From the NCBI GenBank assembly GCA_030836155.1, contig JAURQI010000108.1, positions 1 through 60,646 of the forward strand: a stretch of DNA of 60,646 nucleotides, written 5' to 3'. The notes below the pieces were generated by a model. That model searched no databases. It saw nothing but the letters and a program-made list of their open reading frames with translations, and was not told the DNA's origin. Within the stretch, counting starts at the first letter, position 1. Every line of letters begins with the position of its first letter. A program made the translations under genes and the position numbers. This DNA is from Crocinitomix sp. (GTDB lineage Bacteria > Bacteroidota > Bacteroidia > Flavobacteriales_D > Crocinitomicaceae). This document shows positions 59,814-60,646 of this stretch, piece after piece.

Positions 59814-60646
59814 ATGAAGAAGTTTGGATTACTTTGGATTTCAACCATCTTGTTCTTTTTTTATATCATAGCCTTTTCGTTCGTCATCACTCAAGAACTC
59901 AACGAGTATAGGGAAAAGAAAGAAGAGATTGCCATGGCTTTGAACTTCGAGAAAAGACTCATGAGTGCTTGGGAGTGGGTACCCGGTAATTCTATTGGAG
60001 AAGAAAAAGTAGAACTTTGGCAAAAGCTAGAATTAGAGGCTTCCGCAGAATATGACGATGCCATTTTATATTCAGCGCTCTTGGCCAGCGTCATGTTGGT
60101 TTACGTCTTTCTCAACATATTGGTTTATAAGGAAAAACAGCAAAACTATCAGGTATTTGGTCTGGTGACCATTTTTTGTTCCATGTCCCTATTGTTTTTG
60201 GCGCTGCAGACTCCTTTCTTGGAGTTGATGGCTTATAATAAGGACTTAGCATTTGAAGTTCCAATTCATCTCAATTTTGATGAGATGGATTATATCGGTT
60301 CGCTGGGGATGGGTTCGTTTGACTATGATTATGAACAAGTTTTTGATGGACGTACGTATTATCTCTATCAAAATAAATCCGTGGCGGAGCTGATTAAAAT
60401 GCTTTATACGGGAGGTAACTTCATGATTGCGATTATTCTAGTATTGGTATCCATCGTTTTTCCAATTTTAAAGTTTATCACCTCTATCATTGTTCTGCTT
60501 TCTCCACAGAAAGAGAGTAGTGTTCGCATTTACAAAGTCATACGGAACCTTGCCAAATGGAGTATGGTTGATGTTTTTACAAGTGCTATTTTTATTGCCT
60601 ATTTCTCGTACTCGAATATGAACGTAGGGGTAGATACGGGGGCCGA
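59814..60646 (+). CDS. PqiA-like paraquat-inducible membrane protein, 3' end cut by window
   Basis: At least 277 codons, open at the window edge. N-terminal membrane helix (residues ~5-25, 'LLWISTILFFFYIIAFSFV'), a loop, two more helices, a ~60-residue loop, then 'VSIVFPILKFITSIIVLL' and 'LAKWSMVDVFTSAIFIAYFS', which are the PqiA hallmarks (Pro in the helix, 'W.M.DVF'). PqiA works with MCE proteins PqiB/PqiC in lipid transport between membranes, so a transport gene might follow beyond the window. The start ATG 59814 is 8 nt after the lipoprotein stop. Confidence 0.82.
   Translation, partial: MKKFGLLWISTILFFFYIIAFSFVITQELNEYREKKEEIAMALNFEKRLMSAWEWVPGNSIGEEKVELWQKLELEASAEYDDAILYSALLASVMLVYVFLNILVYKEKQQNYQVFGLVTIFCSMSLLFLALQTPFLELMAYNKDLAFEVPIHLNFDEMDYIGSLGMGSFDYDYEQVFDGRTYYLYQNKSVAELIKMLYTGGNFMIAIILVLVSIVFPILKFITSIIVLLSPQKESSVRIYKVIRNLAKWSMVDVFTSAIFIAYFSYSNMNVGVDTGA

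Overview
This AT-rich window carries the marks of a Bacteroidota genome, most likely Flavobacteriales. Several secreted proteins end in type IX secretion system (T9SS) sorting domains, both type A and the 'gliding motility-associated' type B. A PorP/SprF-type protein is present. Most genes with a visible promoter have the Bacteroidota -7 element TAnnTTTG, and many Spase II lipoproteins occur. I see no tRNA, rRNA, insertion sequence, CRISPR array, phage gene or replication origin. Genus cannot be fixed from what is visible.

Layout. 1-1706: tail of an Omp28-like T9SS protein and a lytic transglycosylase. 1984-10029 (minus): a PabA/TrpG glutamine amidotransferase, PorP/SprF, and three paralogous PKD/Ig-like proteins with type B sorting domains; the third is a deletion pseudogene. 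10150-15383: RidA, a membrane protein, an M61 peptidase overlapping a collagen-like lipoprotein, and dihydrolipoyl dehydrogenase. 15441-15977: a gene-free stretch with a strong candidate structured RNA. 15978-19407 (minus): a fatty acid hydroxylase-type membrane enzyme and an M3 peptidase-thioredoxin pair. 19535-24464: a T9SS protein overlapping a lipoprotein, a cysteine-less HMA-like protein, a LOG-family protein and a DUF4249-like lipoprotein. 24576-29670 (minus): a GlsB/GlsA-like acyltransferase pair, PruA, ApaG and a CPBP-like membrane protein. 29740-36944: a carboxypeptidase-regulatory-domain protein, CocE/NonD hydrolase, RlmD, a broken SiaB-like kinase and unknown secreted proteins.

37140-45551: a tripartite hybrid histidine kinase convergent with a LytTR response regulator, a vanadium haloperoxidase/PAP2-type lipoprotein followed by a DoxX-like protein, two His-rich mini-proteins, a TPMT-like methyltransferase, GAPDH and two small coiled-coil envelope proteins. 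45646-51898: formate-tetrahydrofolate ligase directly abutting FdhD, an LRR lipoprotein, a GT2 glycosyltransferase, an AlkD-like HEAT protein and IspE. 52002-60646: a YCF48-type T9SS protein, AccA, a multi-pass membrane protein, a PaaY-like hexapeptide protein, a beta/gamma-crystallin protein, an LVIVD-repeat T9SS protein, a lipoprotein and a PqiA-like protein cut by the window end.

How it works together. Much of the window is housekeeping (lpd, gap, fhs, ispE, accA, pruA, rlmD) interleaved with envelope and secretion genes. The least ordinary parts are the PorP-linked paralog family, in which a class I glutamine-amidotransferase-like domain appears to sit inside an Ig-like domain; the candidate RNA near 15.6 kb; the nonsense-interrupted SiaB-like gene; and the 23-nt overlap between a T9SS C-terminus and a lipoprotein signal peptide. 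All function names rest on motif recognition by eye; no database search was run.
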